DNA of 64,000 nucleotides from CAXXOK01 sp964584315 (GCA_964584315.1 CAZOZO010000014.1:6285-70284); one strand, 5' to 3'; positions 8,364 to 17,991 are shown, counted from the first letter of the stretch. Notes: a model not told the origin generated them from the sequence alone. A program made the numbers and translations.

Positions 8364-11300
8364 GTGGCAGCAACAGATGCCTTCGTCATCGTTGTGGGCG
8401 GTAGCGGTAGCCTTGTGCTGGAGTCACTTGTGCATACCGCAAATTTATCCGTTTTCCGCGATTTAAAGCTTCATGTCTTGGCCATCGATATGGATGGTCT
8501 TGATCCGAATTTGCAACAGGCACAGGACGCGGTGAAGCGATACAATGAGTTGGCGCCATATCTTCCACCCAAAGATGGCGTGGATATACAGATAGATTTG
8601 CATGTCATGACATGGAAGCCCGGCGGGCGGCATGGTCATGTAGACACCTTGGGGAAAAAGTTCGATGAAAGTGCGAACAATCGCGATCTGATCCGGGTAC
8701 TGTATTCGGAATCGCAGGCGAAGCAGGATGTGAGCCATGGTTTTGATGGCGATGCAAAGCTAAGCGCCGCGTTCATAAGTCATTGGCTCAGCGAGGCGGA
8801 GAATACGCATGAGCTTCAGTTATTTCTGCGCGCATTGGAAGAATCGAAATCGAATCGGTTGTTTGTTGCGGGTTCATGCTTCGGCGGGATGGGTGCCGGC
8901 ATGATTGCGGCGCTGAGCCGATATCTGCAAAAAAACTACCCCCAATTTCTGACGAATGAGTTTTCACTGGGGCTTCTAGCCATTGTGCCACATATGGCCT
9001 TCGTTACGTCGGGACAGCCGGTCAGTTCCGCTGGGTGGTATCAAGCAACGGCTGAAGCGTTGCACCGTTTTGTTAACCCCACGGATACATCGTCGGAATA
9101 CTCGATTTATCAGCATATCTTTCTTCTGGGTGCTGATGAACCTATCAGTACGTCGGTCAGGCAAAGGGATGATCACCTGTCGGCGAATCCCGCCACAGTA
9201 ACATCATGGTATGGATGCATCGCGATACGCCAGTTTTTTTCAAAAGCATTCGCCCAAAACCATAGTGAGACCCAACTGCATATGGCGGCACATGCATATG
9301 GCTCTTGGGGGTGGGATCAGTTTTGGCCGCAGAGATACCCGGATTTAGAAAAGCAGAACATCATCTTTTTGCAAGCGATTATCTTCTATAGGGCCTATAT
9401 AAAGCCTGCCTTTGCGAACTATCACCGTAATCCGGGCAACGAAGACTTGGACTACTGGCTGTCGGGTTTGCAGGAAGAACAAAGGGTCAAGTTTTTCGGG
9501 GCAATGGGGGCCTTGGAGCAATACATGCTCCGTTATGTTGATTGGCTGTGGCAAATGGCGACTCATCTGCCAAAGCCGGCTGTGCTGAACCGTGTCGAAC
9601 AAGGCCATGGTGCCGACAGCGAAAGAAATAAAGGCCGGGTGTATGGATCGCCTGCGGTTCAAACCGCTGAAGGGAATTTCTCGGAACGTTCCGATGCTAT
9701 GGCGAAAACGGAAACGCTGGCCGAGCGTGGGAGACAAGATCAAAGACTGGCCCGCAAAACCTCGGGTCGGCAAAGGAAAAGAGTCGATGCAAACACCATT
9801 GAATTGATGCGTCGCGCGGAGCTGCTTGATGTGCTTTCTGTAGTGGACTGCGACTTGGCTGAGGAAGCTGCCGAATCGCTTACCAGATCCAAGTTTTGCA
9901 ACAGCACGATCCTGTGCATGCTAGAACAGAGCGGAGGCCGAAGCAAACAACCGGTGACAACGGTTGAAAAAGTACAGAACCAAACTCAATCAGAGTTGGG
10001 TGTGCAGTTTGCGGGCGTATCCACCGTGGACGGAGTAGGCTCCATGCTCGTCAAATATGTTGGGAATGTAGGCGCAGGGACAGACGGTGGTCGTTATATC
10101 AATAGCGAGGAAGTGAGATCAGCACTGATTTCGGTCTTTCGCACAATCGCCAAAGATCCTCGCTACAAGGATGCGTTGGAGGCATTTCGCTTTTTATGGA
10201 CAACCCTTATCAAAAAAATTGTCTCTGCGACGAACCAATCGGTTGGCCTTACGCCGGCACCACATGCGCCTGCGCCAACGACGGGCATACATCGGCCAAG
10301 CGTTATGTTTACCGTACCGGGTGGAGAGCCTTTGCTGGAAATGCTGCCGTTAACCATTGGTGAATTCAACCCGGTGGGCCAAGGCATGAGGTATATGCAG
10401 GCGGCAGTTCACAGGATGGATCGATATGTACTGGAATGCCCGGATCGACCTGATTCCTTGACATTGTGCAATTTGTTTCATGCCAGGATAGCCGGCGAAT
10501 GCGGCGAATGTGAAATGCACAAAGCGCGAAATGTATGGATGTGTACGCTAAGCATAGCGCTGCTTTCTGCCGTGTTGGCGGAGCACTATGGTCAGTTCAC
10601 ATGGCAAAAGCTATGGATATCGCCGGACTATCTATTGCCGGTCAATGTTGGTAGTGCGGGCAAAGCGGACGCCAATGATTTATGGGTCCTATTTGTCCAG
10701 GGCCATAATGCAGAACTCCCAATCGCTTATATTAACGGCCTCACTCATGTTGCATTGGCAGCCCAATTGAGTGGGGAGGCGTTACGCTCAATCGGAATAG
10801 CGGAGGATCAAGCTTGGCCTGATTTTTCACAGTGGCTGCAGAGATTGAGCTATCAGCAAAAACAACTGTTGCGTCGCAGGCTGGCAATGAAATCAATGTT
10901 CGGCGATCATATCTATCGACCGATGATTGATCAAATGATCGAAGCCATTGACGGTGCCAATGAACCAGTCGACATTGAAATGCGAGAGGCTTGGGAGGAG
11001 TCGCTCCTGATCGGCCTGATGGTGCGAAACACTGCTGACTGCGACATCAGCGTGGTACAACTTGGTGCAGACCCATCGTTTGAAGAGTTGCCTATTTGGC
11101 TTTCGGATCCCGAACACAGGTCTGATTGTGTCGAGGCTTTGATATTGTTAGGGGAACGGCCTGTTGGTTGGTTGGATAAGGAGCAGTTGCTATGTACTAT
11201 GGCCAACGCGGCATGGTTCGAACGTGATCATAAACGATGCAATGATCAGATGAGGAAACTGATTGAGATCGTGAACAGCGCGAGAAAACCAGACACAGAT

Positions 11301-13844
11301 CTGCACACGCTGGTCAGACATCAGTTAAGTGTCTTAAAGAATTCATTTCACGATGCCCCGGTACTCAAGCGGTTGATGAAGTCGTTTGGCGCGGATATGA
11401 CTGCAAAGAAGATCTCTGTAAAATGGGTCATCACAAAGGCGCACCCGGACGAGCTTGATTTGAGTAAAGGGCCTTTTCGAGCTTTAAGGAGAATGACATA
11501 TCAAACGGGCGAGCCTGAGCAATTGTTTTCCACTTATTTGCTTTACACCGGCGGGGACGATCTTGTCAAAGGGATGCTCGAGCAAAGAACGCTAAGTGGA
11601 ATTCCATATCATATCATCCGCCCAACGGGAATTTTTGGCGCTTCGCTGCTCACGTCGGAAACAGAGTATACACTGACATGTATACCAAAACATCAAGACG
11701 ATGATACGCTTCTATTTCACACGGAGATCGTGGCATGCGATCGGGATATCCGTTATTCGGCTGCGAAGGACTATACGGGCAATCATATCATATCGCTGGA
11801 TGAGCGACAAACCATCCCTTGCGTTGCTTTATGGGCAAATGTTGCGGATAGAGCAATGCCGGGCTGGCGAATCTATTATGTCTTTGTCTGCATACATGGT
11901 AACGAAAGTGGTGATTTCGCAGTTCAGGCTTATGACACACAAGATGGTCCAATAGGTCCACACAAATATATACACAGTAAACACACAAGAGGTAAGGAAA
12001 AATATTGGTGGAGCATTTTTGAATGCGGCAGCCGCCCCAAATACCTGCTTCTGTCCAGACACGGCCAATCGGCGGGCATGCTGCCGTTGCAGGGCATGAG
12101 TTTACCTGAAGCAGTTGGCAGTAATCATCCATCCAAAAGCGCTATTCTGGCGATCGATTTTGGCGCATCGTCCTCCATTGCGGCATATCGCCTGAATGAG
12201 GACAACTACAACGAGATCTTCAGCATGAATCATAACGGACTGCTATGGTTGTTGAACCAAAAGGCGGGGCTGCCTGCGGCGAATCGCTTTTTTATCGGAA
12301 ATCAGCTGTTTACATGCCTGGCGCCAAAGGAAAAGTTCTTTGCAGTGCAGACCATTTTCCGAACAAATGAGCGGATAACAGGCGACGCTGCAATGCGCGA
12401 CGCAGAATATCTGGATGGGAATATCATCGATTTGACCAGCGAAACGGATGAAGGCGACGCTGCCATTCAGTATGGCTTCAAATCGATCAGGGTTGCATCC
12501 GCAGTGGCGGATGATCCAAAAGAAAACGATGAGGATATGAACCTTCGGATAACACGGGTTTTTATCAAGCAATTTTTGCATTTCTGTTTGCTCTCCTTGC
12601 GACTCAATAATGCCCGCAAACTTGATGTTTATTTCGCTACGCCGCTGGTGCTCACTTACGGGGCGATAAACCCTTTGGGGAACGCATTCATCAATATTAC
12701 AAAAGAAGTTGCAAGTCGCGCAGGGTACAATGTGGAGCAAGATGTCAACATTCATGTATTGTCGGAATCGTGTGCTGTCGGTGCCTTTTTCTATCAGAAA
12801 GCCCAGAGCAGTATCGAAAAGAGCCCAGGTATTTTTACGCTTGATATAGGCGGAGGTACTTCGGATTACTCATTCTGGATGAAGCAAACTCGCGATGTAA
12901 ATCCGAATGCTTGCTGCTCCAATCTGCTTGGTGGACGCGAGCTTCTGTCGCGTACTTTGTGCAAAAGCATCGAACGTAATCATTTGATGGATGACTTCAT
13001 TCAATCGCTGGAACAACAGGTGATGAGCCGCGATCCTGCGGCGCAAAAGCACAAAGCAGGCGATATCAAGAAACTGATCAAAAAACTGAAAAATCTGCGA
13101 AGCACCAATGCGAGAAGAGCCATCCTGATCGATCAATGGCTGGATCTTCTATTCCTGTCCCATCATCAGTTCATGGAGAAGGTACTGCAAAGCGGAAGCT
13201 GCGGGGTACTGCAAAGTATCATCAGCTTGGGACTTCTGTTGCTTTTCTGGTTGGCAAATATCGTTGTTTATGATGTTGAGAAATGGGATAATGTTACAGC
13301 CGTAGGGCATTATCCAAAGCTGTTCCTTGCGGGGCACGGCGCCAATTTCTACCACATGTTGCCTCCTTGGCGCCATACGGTTATTGCAAATGTCTTCCAA
13401 AAAATGGGGCGGCCGATGCTCATCGTGTCTGATCGAGGAGCGGCGGAACAGAAAACTGAGGTTGCGATGGGGCTTATTCATTACAGCCAGTTGGGCAAGA
13501 TAGTCGAAGGGGAAGATCCACAGTCGAGAACAAGTGAATGTGGCGCGGGCGAGTCGCAGGCTACAACATGTTGCATCCACAATCATCGTGATTCCATTTT
13601 ATTGAATAAACAGACTACTGCTGAAAGCATCAATGACCTGCTGGAAAAGTATGCTGATGAGCTGCAAGCTCATCAAAACGAGGAGGCGTTAGGCTCGGCT
13701 TTTCATTGCCTGACATCGGATACAAACAAGATGTCAGCTTTGAAAGACATGGTTGAAGAGAACGCGAGGACGCTAGACGGGCTAAATCGGAGTATCCTAA
13801 ACATGAGAGACCAAATAATGGACGGATTGGGATTTAGCTGGTAG
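8364..13844 (+). CDS. Giant tubulin-like / Hsp70-actin-like fusion protein
   Basis: Protein of 1826 residues. The N-terminus has the tubulin/FtsZ-like (Tubulin_2 type) pattern: VIVVGGSGSLVLESL (8-22), VLAIDMDGLDPNL and the nucleotide-phosphate loop GSCFGGMGAGM (170-180), equivalent to GGGTGSG. A basic, low-complexity linker follows near 430-480. The middle 700 residues are unrecognised. The C-terminus has the Hsp70/actin ATPase motifs: AIDFGASSS (D1265), FTLDIGGGTSDYSF (D1494) and LFLAGHGANF near 1653. A hydrophobic stretch (ISLGLLLLFWLANIVV) lies near 1620. GTG at 8364 has AAGGAG 8 bases upstream; a GTG at 8355 overlaps the SD. It probably makes a nucleotide-driven cytoplasmic machine with its two membrane partners; the actual role is unknown. 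Confidence 0.8.
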   Translation: MAATDAFVIVVGGSGSLVLESLVHTANLSVFRDLKLHVLAIDMDGLDPNLQQAQDAVKRYNELAPYLPPKDGVDIQIDLHVMTWKPGGRHGHVDTLGKKFDESANNRDLIRVLYSESQAKQDVSHGFDGDAKLSAAFISHWLSEAENTHELQLFLRALEESKSNRLFVAGSCFGGMGAGMIAALSRYLQKNYPQFLTNEFSLGLLAIVPHMAFVTSGQPVSSAGWYQATAEALHRFVNPTDTSSEYSIYQHIFLLGADEPISTSVRQRDDHLSANPATVTSWYGCIAIRQFFSKAFAQNHSETQLHMAAHAYGSWGWDQFWPQRYPDLEKQNIIFLQAIIFYRAYIKPAFANYHRNPGNEDLDYWLSGLQEEQRVKFFGAMGALEQYMLRYVDWLWQMATHLPKPAVLNRVEQGHGADSERNKGRVYGSPAVQTAEGNFSERSDAMAKTETLAERGRQDQRLARKTSGRQRKRVDANTIELMRRAELLDVLSVVDCDLAEEAAESLTRSKFCNSTILCMLEQSGGRSKQPVTTVEKVQNQTQSELGVQFAGVSTVDGVGSMLVKYVGNVGAGTDGGRYINSEEVRSALISVFRTIAKDPRYKDALEAFRFLWTTLIKKIVSATNQSVGLTPAPHAPAPTTGIHRPSVMFTVPGGEPLLEMLPLTIGEFNPVGQGMRYMQAAVHRMDRYVLECPDRPDSLTLCNLFHARIAGECGECEMHKARNVWMCTLSIALLSAVLAEHYGQFTWQKLWISPDYLLPVNVGSAGKADANDLWVLFVQGHNAELPIAYINGLTHVALAAQLSGEALRSIGIAEDQAWPDFSQWLQRLSYQQKQLLRRRLAMKSMFGDHIYRPMIDQMIEAIDGANEPVDIEMREAWEESLLIGLMVRNTADCDISVVQLGADPSFEELPIWLSDPEHRSDCVEALILLGERPVGWLDKEQLLCTMANAAWFERDHKRCNDQMRKLIEIVNSARKPDTDLHTLVRHQLSVLKNSFHDAPVLKRLMKSFGADMTAKKISVKWVITKAHPDELDLSKGPFRALRRMTYQTGEPEQLFSTYLLYTGGDDLVKGMLEQRTLSGIPYHIIRPTGIFGASLLTSETEYTLTCIPKHQDDDTLLFHTEIVACDRDIRYSAAKDYTGNHIISLDERQTIPCVALWANVADRAMPGWRIYYVFVCIHGNESGDFAVQAYDTQDGPIGPHKYIHSKHTRGKEKYWWSIFECGSRPKYLLLSRHGQSAGMLPLQGMSLPEAVGSNHPSKSAILAIDFGASSSIAAYRLNEDNYNEIFSMNHNGLLWLLNQKAGLPAANRFFIGNQLFTCLAPKEKFFAVQTIFRTNERITGDAAMRDAEYLDGNIIDLTSETDEGDAAIQYGFKSIRVASAVADDPKENDEDMNLRITRVFIKQFLHFCLLSLRLNNARKLDVYFATPLVLTYGAINPLGNAFINITKEVASRAGYNVEQDVNIHVLSESCAVGAFFYQKAQSSIEKSPGIFTLDIGGGTSDYSFWMKQTRDVNPNACCSNLLGGRELLSRTLCKSIERNHLMDDFIQSLEQQVMSRDPAAQKHKAGDIKKLIKKLKNLRSTNARRAILIDQWLDLLFLSHHQFMEKVLQSGSCGVLQSIISLGLLLLFWLANIVVYDVEKWDNVTAVGHYPKLFLAGHGANFYHMLPPWRHTVIANVFQKMGRPMLIVSDRGAAEQKTEVAMGLIHYSQLGKIVEGEDPQSRTSECGAGESQATTCCIHNHRDSILLNKQTTAESINDLLEKYADELQAHQNEEALGSAFHCLTSDTNKMSALKDMVEENARTLDGLNRSILNMRDQIMDGLGFSW

Positions 13845-13964
13845 ACTGATGTGATATTCTAGCCACCGATATGCAGTTGGGAACGTATAACAATCCAATT
13901 TCGCTCCCGAATAATGACGAGTTTTGGCCCTGCTACTATCAGTCGTTATGGCTGTCATGTACAT

Positions 13965-14693
13965 TTACGCTTTTCGGATTATGCGCAGCCTCACCGCCCC
14001 CGCACCGCAAGCATCGGCGCACCCGCCGCAGTGTATGCACTCGCTATGCCCCATTTTACCAGCCTTGACCATCTCCATCACCTTGAGGTCCATGGGGCAG
14101 GCCTTGGTGCACTTGGCGCAGGATACGCATTTGGCTGCGTCGGCGGTCAGCCGCAGGCCGGGAATATGCAGCAGCTCGCGCAGCTTTTCGCCCAGCACCA
14201 TGAACGGGGCCATCCAGCAAAAGCCGTGGCAAAAGGCGCGCTTGCCGATGGTCAGCGACAGCAGCACGATCAAAAACACCACGCCGAAGTAGAACACATA
14301 CCAAAACGGCGCGCTGATGGACACGCCCCCGTCGGTCAGGTAGAACACATCGACCCGCCGGAGGCCGCCCGCGCTCACAAAACCCGCGACGATCGCGCCC
14401 AGCCACAAAAGCCAAACGCCGTACTTGACAAAGCGCAGCCACCGAGCCGCGGGCCTTGGCTGCGCGCCCGCGCACACTGCCTGCACCGCGCCCACGGGGC
14501 ACAGCCAGCCGCAAAACGCGCGGCCAAACACCAGCGAAGTTGCCAGTTGGCCCAGGAAAAGCACGCCGCAGCCTGCGAGCGTGCCCGCAAAGCTGCCGCT
14601 CAGGATGATGTAGGGCGACAGGTAGTTGAACGTGAGCGGCATCAGGAACATGGAGATCAGCTGAATGGTTTGGCGCAGCTGTTGGCGCTTCAT
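13965..14693 (-). CDS. NapH/CcoG-like membrane 4Fe-4S protein
   Basis: Protein of 242 residues with four or five membrane helices and two C-terminal 4Fe-4S ferredoxin motifs (CVSCAKCTKACP and CIHCGGCADACG). Two further Cys pairs sit in the membrane part (CGWLCPVG and CHGFCW), the signature of the NapH/RdxA polyferredoxin group that passes electrons at the membrane. No nap, rnf or cytochrome gene is nearby, so its partners are unknown. It is transcribed after the PadR gene, 52 bases apart, and GGAGG precedes the ATG. Its last codons lie in AT-richer sequence bordering the island on the left. Confidence 0.85.
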   Translation of the reverse strand: MKRQQLRQTIQLISMFLMPLTFNYLSPYIILSGSFAGTLAGCGVLFLGQLATSLVFGRAFCGWLCPVGAVQAVCAGAQPRPAARWLRFVKYGVWLLWLGAIVAGFVSAGGLRRVDVFYLTDGGVSISAPFWYVFYFGVVFLIVLLSLTIGKRAFCHGFCWMAPFMVLGEKLRELLHIPGLRLTADAAKCVSCAKCTKACPMDLKVMEMVKAGKMGHSECIHCGGCADACGAGAVRLRIIRKA

Positions 14694-14745
14694 GGGGTTC
14701 CTCCTCCGGCATATGGCCGTGCGATGTTATGGGGTGGGCAGCGGG

Positions 14746-15342
14746 TCAGGGATGGGTGGCCTCGTCGCATGGTGACGCGGCCTGCGGCTCGCTCTCGCGT
14801 CGCGCGGCCAGCAGCGCCAGCGCCTCGTCCGTCCAGGCGAGATACGCGCCGTATACGCGCTCGCCAAACAGCGTGGTCAGGTAATAGTAGAAGTGATCCT
14901 CGCTCACGTGCATGAGGCCGCTCAGCTCCTGCCGGAAGGCGGCCACCTGCGCGAGGCTTTCGGCCTGCCGCGCGGCAAAGGCGCGTATGCGAGCCTCGCT
15001 GGCCTCGGCGGGCAGCCCCGCGCTGAAGAACAGCTTCAAAAGCAGCTCGTACTTGGTGTACTCCTTTTCCACCGGAAGGGCCAGCCACGCTGTCAGCGCC
15101 TCGCGCCCCGCGGCGGTCACGGTGTACACGCTGCGCGGCGGGCCCTTGGCGGCGGCTTCGTGCGCCTTGACGACCAACCCTTCGCGCGCCAGCTCTGCCA
15201 GCGTGGGGTAGATTTGCGCATAGCCGACGTTCCAGAAGCGGTTCACGCCAAAGTCGATGCGCTTTTTGAGGTCGTAGCCGCTCATGGGCTCGTGGCTGAG
15301 CAGCCCCAGCAGGATGAAGCGCGTGGTGTTCTCCTTGGCCAT
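14746..15342 (-). CDS. PadR family transcriptional repressor
   Basis: Protein of 198 residues. The N-terminal winged helix is typical of PadR: FILLGLLSHEPMSGYDLKKR, FWNVGYAQIYPTLAELAREG and a wing ending in GPPRSVYTVTAAGREAL. A C-terminal helical dimerisation domain follows (PadR plus Vir_act_alpha_C type). The ATG at 15342 follows a promoter whose spacer is a perfect palindrome, so autorepression is likely. The membrane 4Fe-4S gene downstream is in the same transcription unit and is its likely target. The ligand is not predictable. Confidence 0.9.
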   Translation of the reverse strand: MAKENTTRFILLGLLSHEPMSGYDLKKRIDFGVNRFWNVGYAQIYPTLAELAREGLVVKAHEAAAKGPPRSVYTVTAAGREALTAWLALPVEKEYTKYELLLKLFFSAGLPAEASEARIRAFAARQAESLAQVAAFRQELSGLMHVSEDHFYYYLTTLFGERVYGAYLAWTDEALALLAARRESEPQAASPCDEATHP

Positions 15343-15382
15343 TGGGCGCGCCTGCCTTTCCGCTCGGTTTGAGCACACAGCA

Positions 15383-15411
15383 ACTATATCATGATGATAT
15401 AGACTTGTCAA
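15383..15411 (-). promoter_or_regulatory. PadR promoter with an embedded palindromic operator
   Basis: On the minus strand TTGACA (15406-15411), 17 bases, then TATAGT (15383-15388). The spacer and -10 box contain the perfect inverted repeat CTATATCAT-G-ATGATATAG at 15384-15402, close to the ATGT/ACAT-type sites bound by PadR proteins. A bound dimer would block RNA polymerase directly. Confidence 0.78.
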
Positions 15412-15531
15412 GCAGGAGAAGCACAAAATGCTTCCCGCCGGTGCGGGTGCCATATTTTGCTTGCGAAAAAACGCGAAATGCGTTACGCTGTGGATACAAA
15501 TCGATCCGTTCTCATGCGGGGGAGGGGTAAC

Positions 15532-16554
15532 ATGGAACCGTGGCAGGCAAAGTTGCGTGCCTATCCCTTGGATTGGCTCCTTTCGGAGGAAAACCCCTCT
15601 GTGCGCTACCTCGCGCTCACGGGCCTCATGGACGTGCCGGAGGGCTCGCCCGAGGCCTTGGCCGCGCGCGAGGCCATCATGCAAACGGGTTACGTGCCCA
15701 GGCTGCTCGCGTTGCAGGATACGCCGGATTACCGCGCCGCCTACCCCCGCTACTACACGGCCAAGTACAAAGGGCTGGTGTGGTCGCTGATCGTGCTGGC
15801 GGAGCACCGCGCCGCGCTGAGCCCGCGCATCGCCGCACAGTGCGAATACCTTTTGCAAAACGCGCAGGAGCTGACCGACGGCGGCTTTGCCCAGAGCACC
15901 GCGCAAAGGACGGGCGGCGGGCGGCTTTCCGAGGTGATCCCCTGTCTGACGGGCAACCTGGTGTGGTGCTTTTACACGCTGGGGCTGGGCGACGACCCGC
16001 GCGTGCAGCGGGGGCTGGATTGGCTGGTGCGCAACCTGCGCCTGAACGACGGCGCGCTTGTAGACCCGCCCGCGCCCGCCTACGCGCGGCTGGAGATATG
16101 CTGGGGCGCGCACACCTGCCACATGGGCGTGGTCAAGGCCCTCAAGGCCTACGGGGCCGTGCCGCCGGAGCAGTGCACGTCAGCCCTGAGGGATGCCGCC
16201 GCACGGGCGGCAGAGTTCATGCTCATCCACCACGTGGACAGGCGCAGCCATAACCTGAAACGCCTGAGCAAGCCCGGCTGGCGTCAGTTCGGCTTTCCGC
16301 TGATGTACCAGACGGACACGCTGGAGGTGCTCGATATTTTGACCGGGCTGGGCTACCGTGACCCGCGCATGGCCGAGGCCGTCGAAGCCGTGCTGGAAAA
16401 GCAGGGCGCGGACGGTCGCTGGCGCGTGGAGAATACCTACGCAAACGACCGGCTGCTCTTGCCCATGGAGCAGAAGGGCGAGGCAAGCCGCTGGCTCACC
16501 CTGCGCGCGCTGACCGTGCTGCGCCGCTACTGGATGGGCCCTGCGCCCGTCTGA
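15532..16554 (+). CDS. Alpha/alpha-barrel (prenyltransferase/terpene-cyclase fold) repeat protein
   Basis: Protein of 340 residues. It begins with WLLSEENPSVRYLALTGLMD, a motif of a family of soluble proteins built from squalene-cyclase/prenyltransferase-like helical repeats; some databases carry misleading nitrogen-fixation names for them. Repeat-like pieces such as LDWLVRNLRLNDGAL, EFMLIHHVDRR and LEKQGADGRWRVENTY (the DGxW cyclase-type motif) support this. No catalytic DxDD motif is evident, so it may bind rather than cyclise a substrate. The start at 15532 has GGGGAGGGG upstream. It is followed after 34 bases by a HAD phosphatase gene, probably one operon. Confidence 0.7.
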   Translation: MEPWQAKLRAYPLDWLLSEENPSVRYLALTGLMDVPEGSPEALAAREAIMQTGYVPRLLALQDTPDYRAAYPRYYTAKYKGLVWSLIVLAEHRAALSPRIAAQCEYLLQNAQELTDGGFAQSTAQRTGGGRLSEVIPCLTGNLVWCFYTLGLGDDPRVQRGLDWLVRNLRLNDGALVDPPAPAYARLEICWGAHTCHMGVVKALKAYGAVPPEQCTSALRDAAARAAEFMLIHHVDRRSHNLKRLSKPGWRQFGFPLMYQTDTLEVLDILTGLGYRDPRMAEAVEAVLEKQGADGRWRVENTYANDRLLLPMEQKGEASRWLTLRALTVLRRYWMGPAPV

Positions 16555-16588
16555 CCCCCATTCAGCCTGCACAGAGGAGGTATCCGCC

Positions 16589-17449
16589 TTGCCAAACGTT
16601 ACGCGCATGGCTATCTGCTATGATTTTGACCATACCCTGAGCCCGGACGACATGCAGGTGTATGCCTTCATCCCCTCGGTGGATTTCGACAAGGAGACGT
16701 TCTGGGCCGAGTCCAACGCCGAGGCGAAGCGCCACCACATGGACAAGAACCTCGCCTGGATGAAGAAAATGCTGGACGAAGCCATCCGCAGGCACAAATC
16801 CATCCGGCGGGAGACGTTTCAAGCCCAGGGCGGCGCGGTGGAGCTGTACCCGGGGCTTACAACGTGGTTTGACGCGGTCAACGCCTACGGGCAGGCGCAT
16901 GGGGTGGAGGTGCTGCACTACGTGATCTCCTCCGGCCTCAAGGAGATGATCGAGGGAACCGCCATCGCGCGGCATTTCGCGCGCATCTACGCCTCCGCCT
17001 TTCAGTATGACGAAAGCGGCGTGGCCGTGTGGCCTGCGCAGGTGGTCAACTATACCAACAAGACGCAGTTCATCTTCCGCATCTCCAAGGGCGTGTTTGA
17101 CGAAAATGACGAGCGGGTGAACCAGAGCATGCCCCGCGAGGATCGCTATGTGCCGTATGAGAACATGATCTACATCGGCGACAGCGATACGGACATCCCC
17201 AGCATGAAGGTGGTGCGGGATAAGGGCGGCTTCGCCATCGGCGTGTACGACCCGCAGGTGCAGAACCGCCGCCGCATGTGCGACCTGTTTCTGGAACAGC
17301 GGGTGGATTTTTTCGCCCCCGCGGACTATACAGCGGAGATGCCGCTATACCGCATCGTGTGCAAGGCGGTGGATCTGGCGGCGGCGCGCGCGGCGCTTAC
17401 GGAGGAGACGCGCGCGCTGCGCAGTGTGGTGGCAAAGTGCGGGGAATAG
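16589..17449 (+). CDS. HAD-superfamily phosphatase
   Basis: Protein of 286 residues. Motif I is YDFDHTLS (nucleophile Asp followed by the general acid Asp two residues later), motif II is YVISSGLKEMIEG and motif IV is MIYIGDSDTDIPSMK, so the whole active site is present. The cap lies between residues 20 and 100. The arrangement resembles phosphoserine-phosphatase-like HAD proteins, but the substrate is unknown. Translation starts at TTG 16589, with GAGGAGG 8 bases upstream. It follows the helical-repeat gene. Confidence 0.82.
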   Translation: MPNVTRMAICYDFDHTLSPDDMQVYAFIPSVDFDKETFWAESNAEAKRHHMDKNLAWMKKMLDEAIRRHKSIRRETFQAQGGAVELYPGLTTWFDAVNAYGQAHGVEVLHYVISSGLKEMIEGTAIARHFARIYASAFQYDESGVAVWPAQVVNYTNKTQFIFRISKGVFDENDERVNQSMPREDRYVPYENMIYIGDSDTDIPSMKVVRDKGGFAIGVYDPQVQNRRRMCDLFLEQRVDFFAPADYTAEMPLYRIVCKAVDLAAARAALTEETRALRSVVAKCGE

Positions 17450-17991
17450 GGTAGGTTTTGTGTGCTTTGCACCCATGCGCTGCTGTCGCGTTTTGCTGTG
17501 CCAATCTTTCATCATGAATTTAATTAATTTTGAATAAAGTTAAGATCGGTGCCGTCGCAAGCCCTGCCCGCACGTACAATATACAAAAACCTTTGCAAAT
17601 CAACGTTTTTCGGCAAGACGCGCCCCGCGTGTGGCGATGGGCATTGCCTTCGCGCCCTGCGCTTCGCATTCCGCTGCGCCGGTCATGCCCCGGCCCGCCA
17701 GTAAAAAACCCAGTAATCGGCAACAATTTCACAAAGCAGGCGTGTGGCCATGCCCGCAAACCGCCAGTGCGCCTCAAAAGCCGCAAAACCGTTTTCGACA
17801 AGCGGACAAGCCGCTTTGAATAGGCTTGTTGCAACGGTTTTGCGACCGTTTTGACCATCTTTTTGGGACTAAGTTTATTAACGACATTATACAATTAGAG
17901 AAAAAAGTAGTCGGAAAAGTACGTTACTGAGGCGGTTGCACCGCCAAAAACCGTCGGTTATGGCTGTTTGAATGAATTTTGCGAAAGGCTA
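17450..17991. other. Intergenic region without a recognisable gene
   Basis: About 540 bases, AT-rich at both ends. Runs like TTTTGCGACCGTTTTGAC occur near 17840, but I find no stable terminator hairpin or coding sequence with an SD. It ends at the LacI promoter. Confidence 0.45.
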
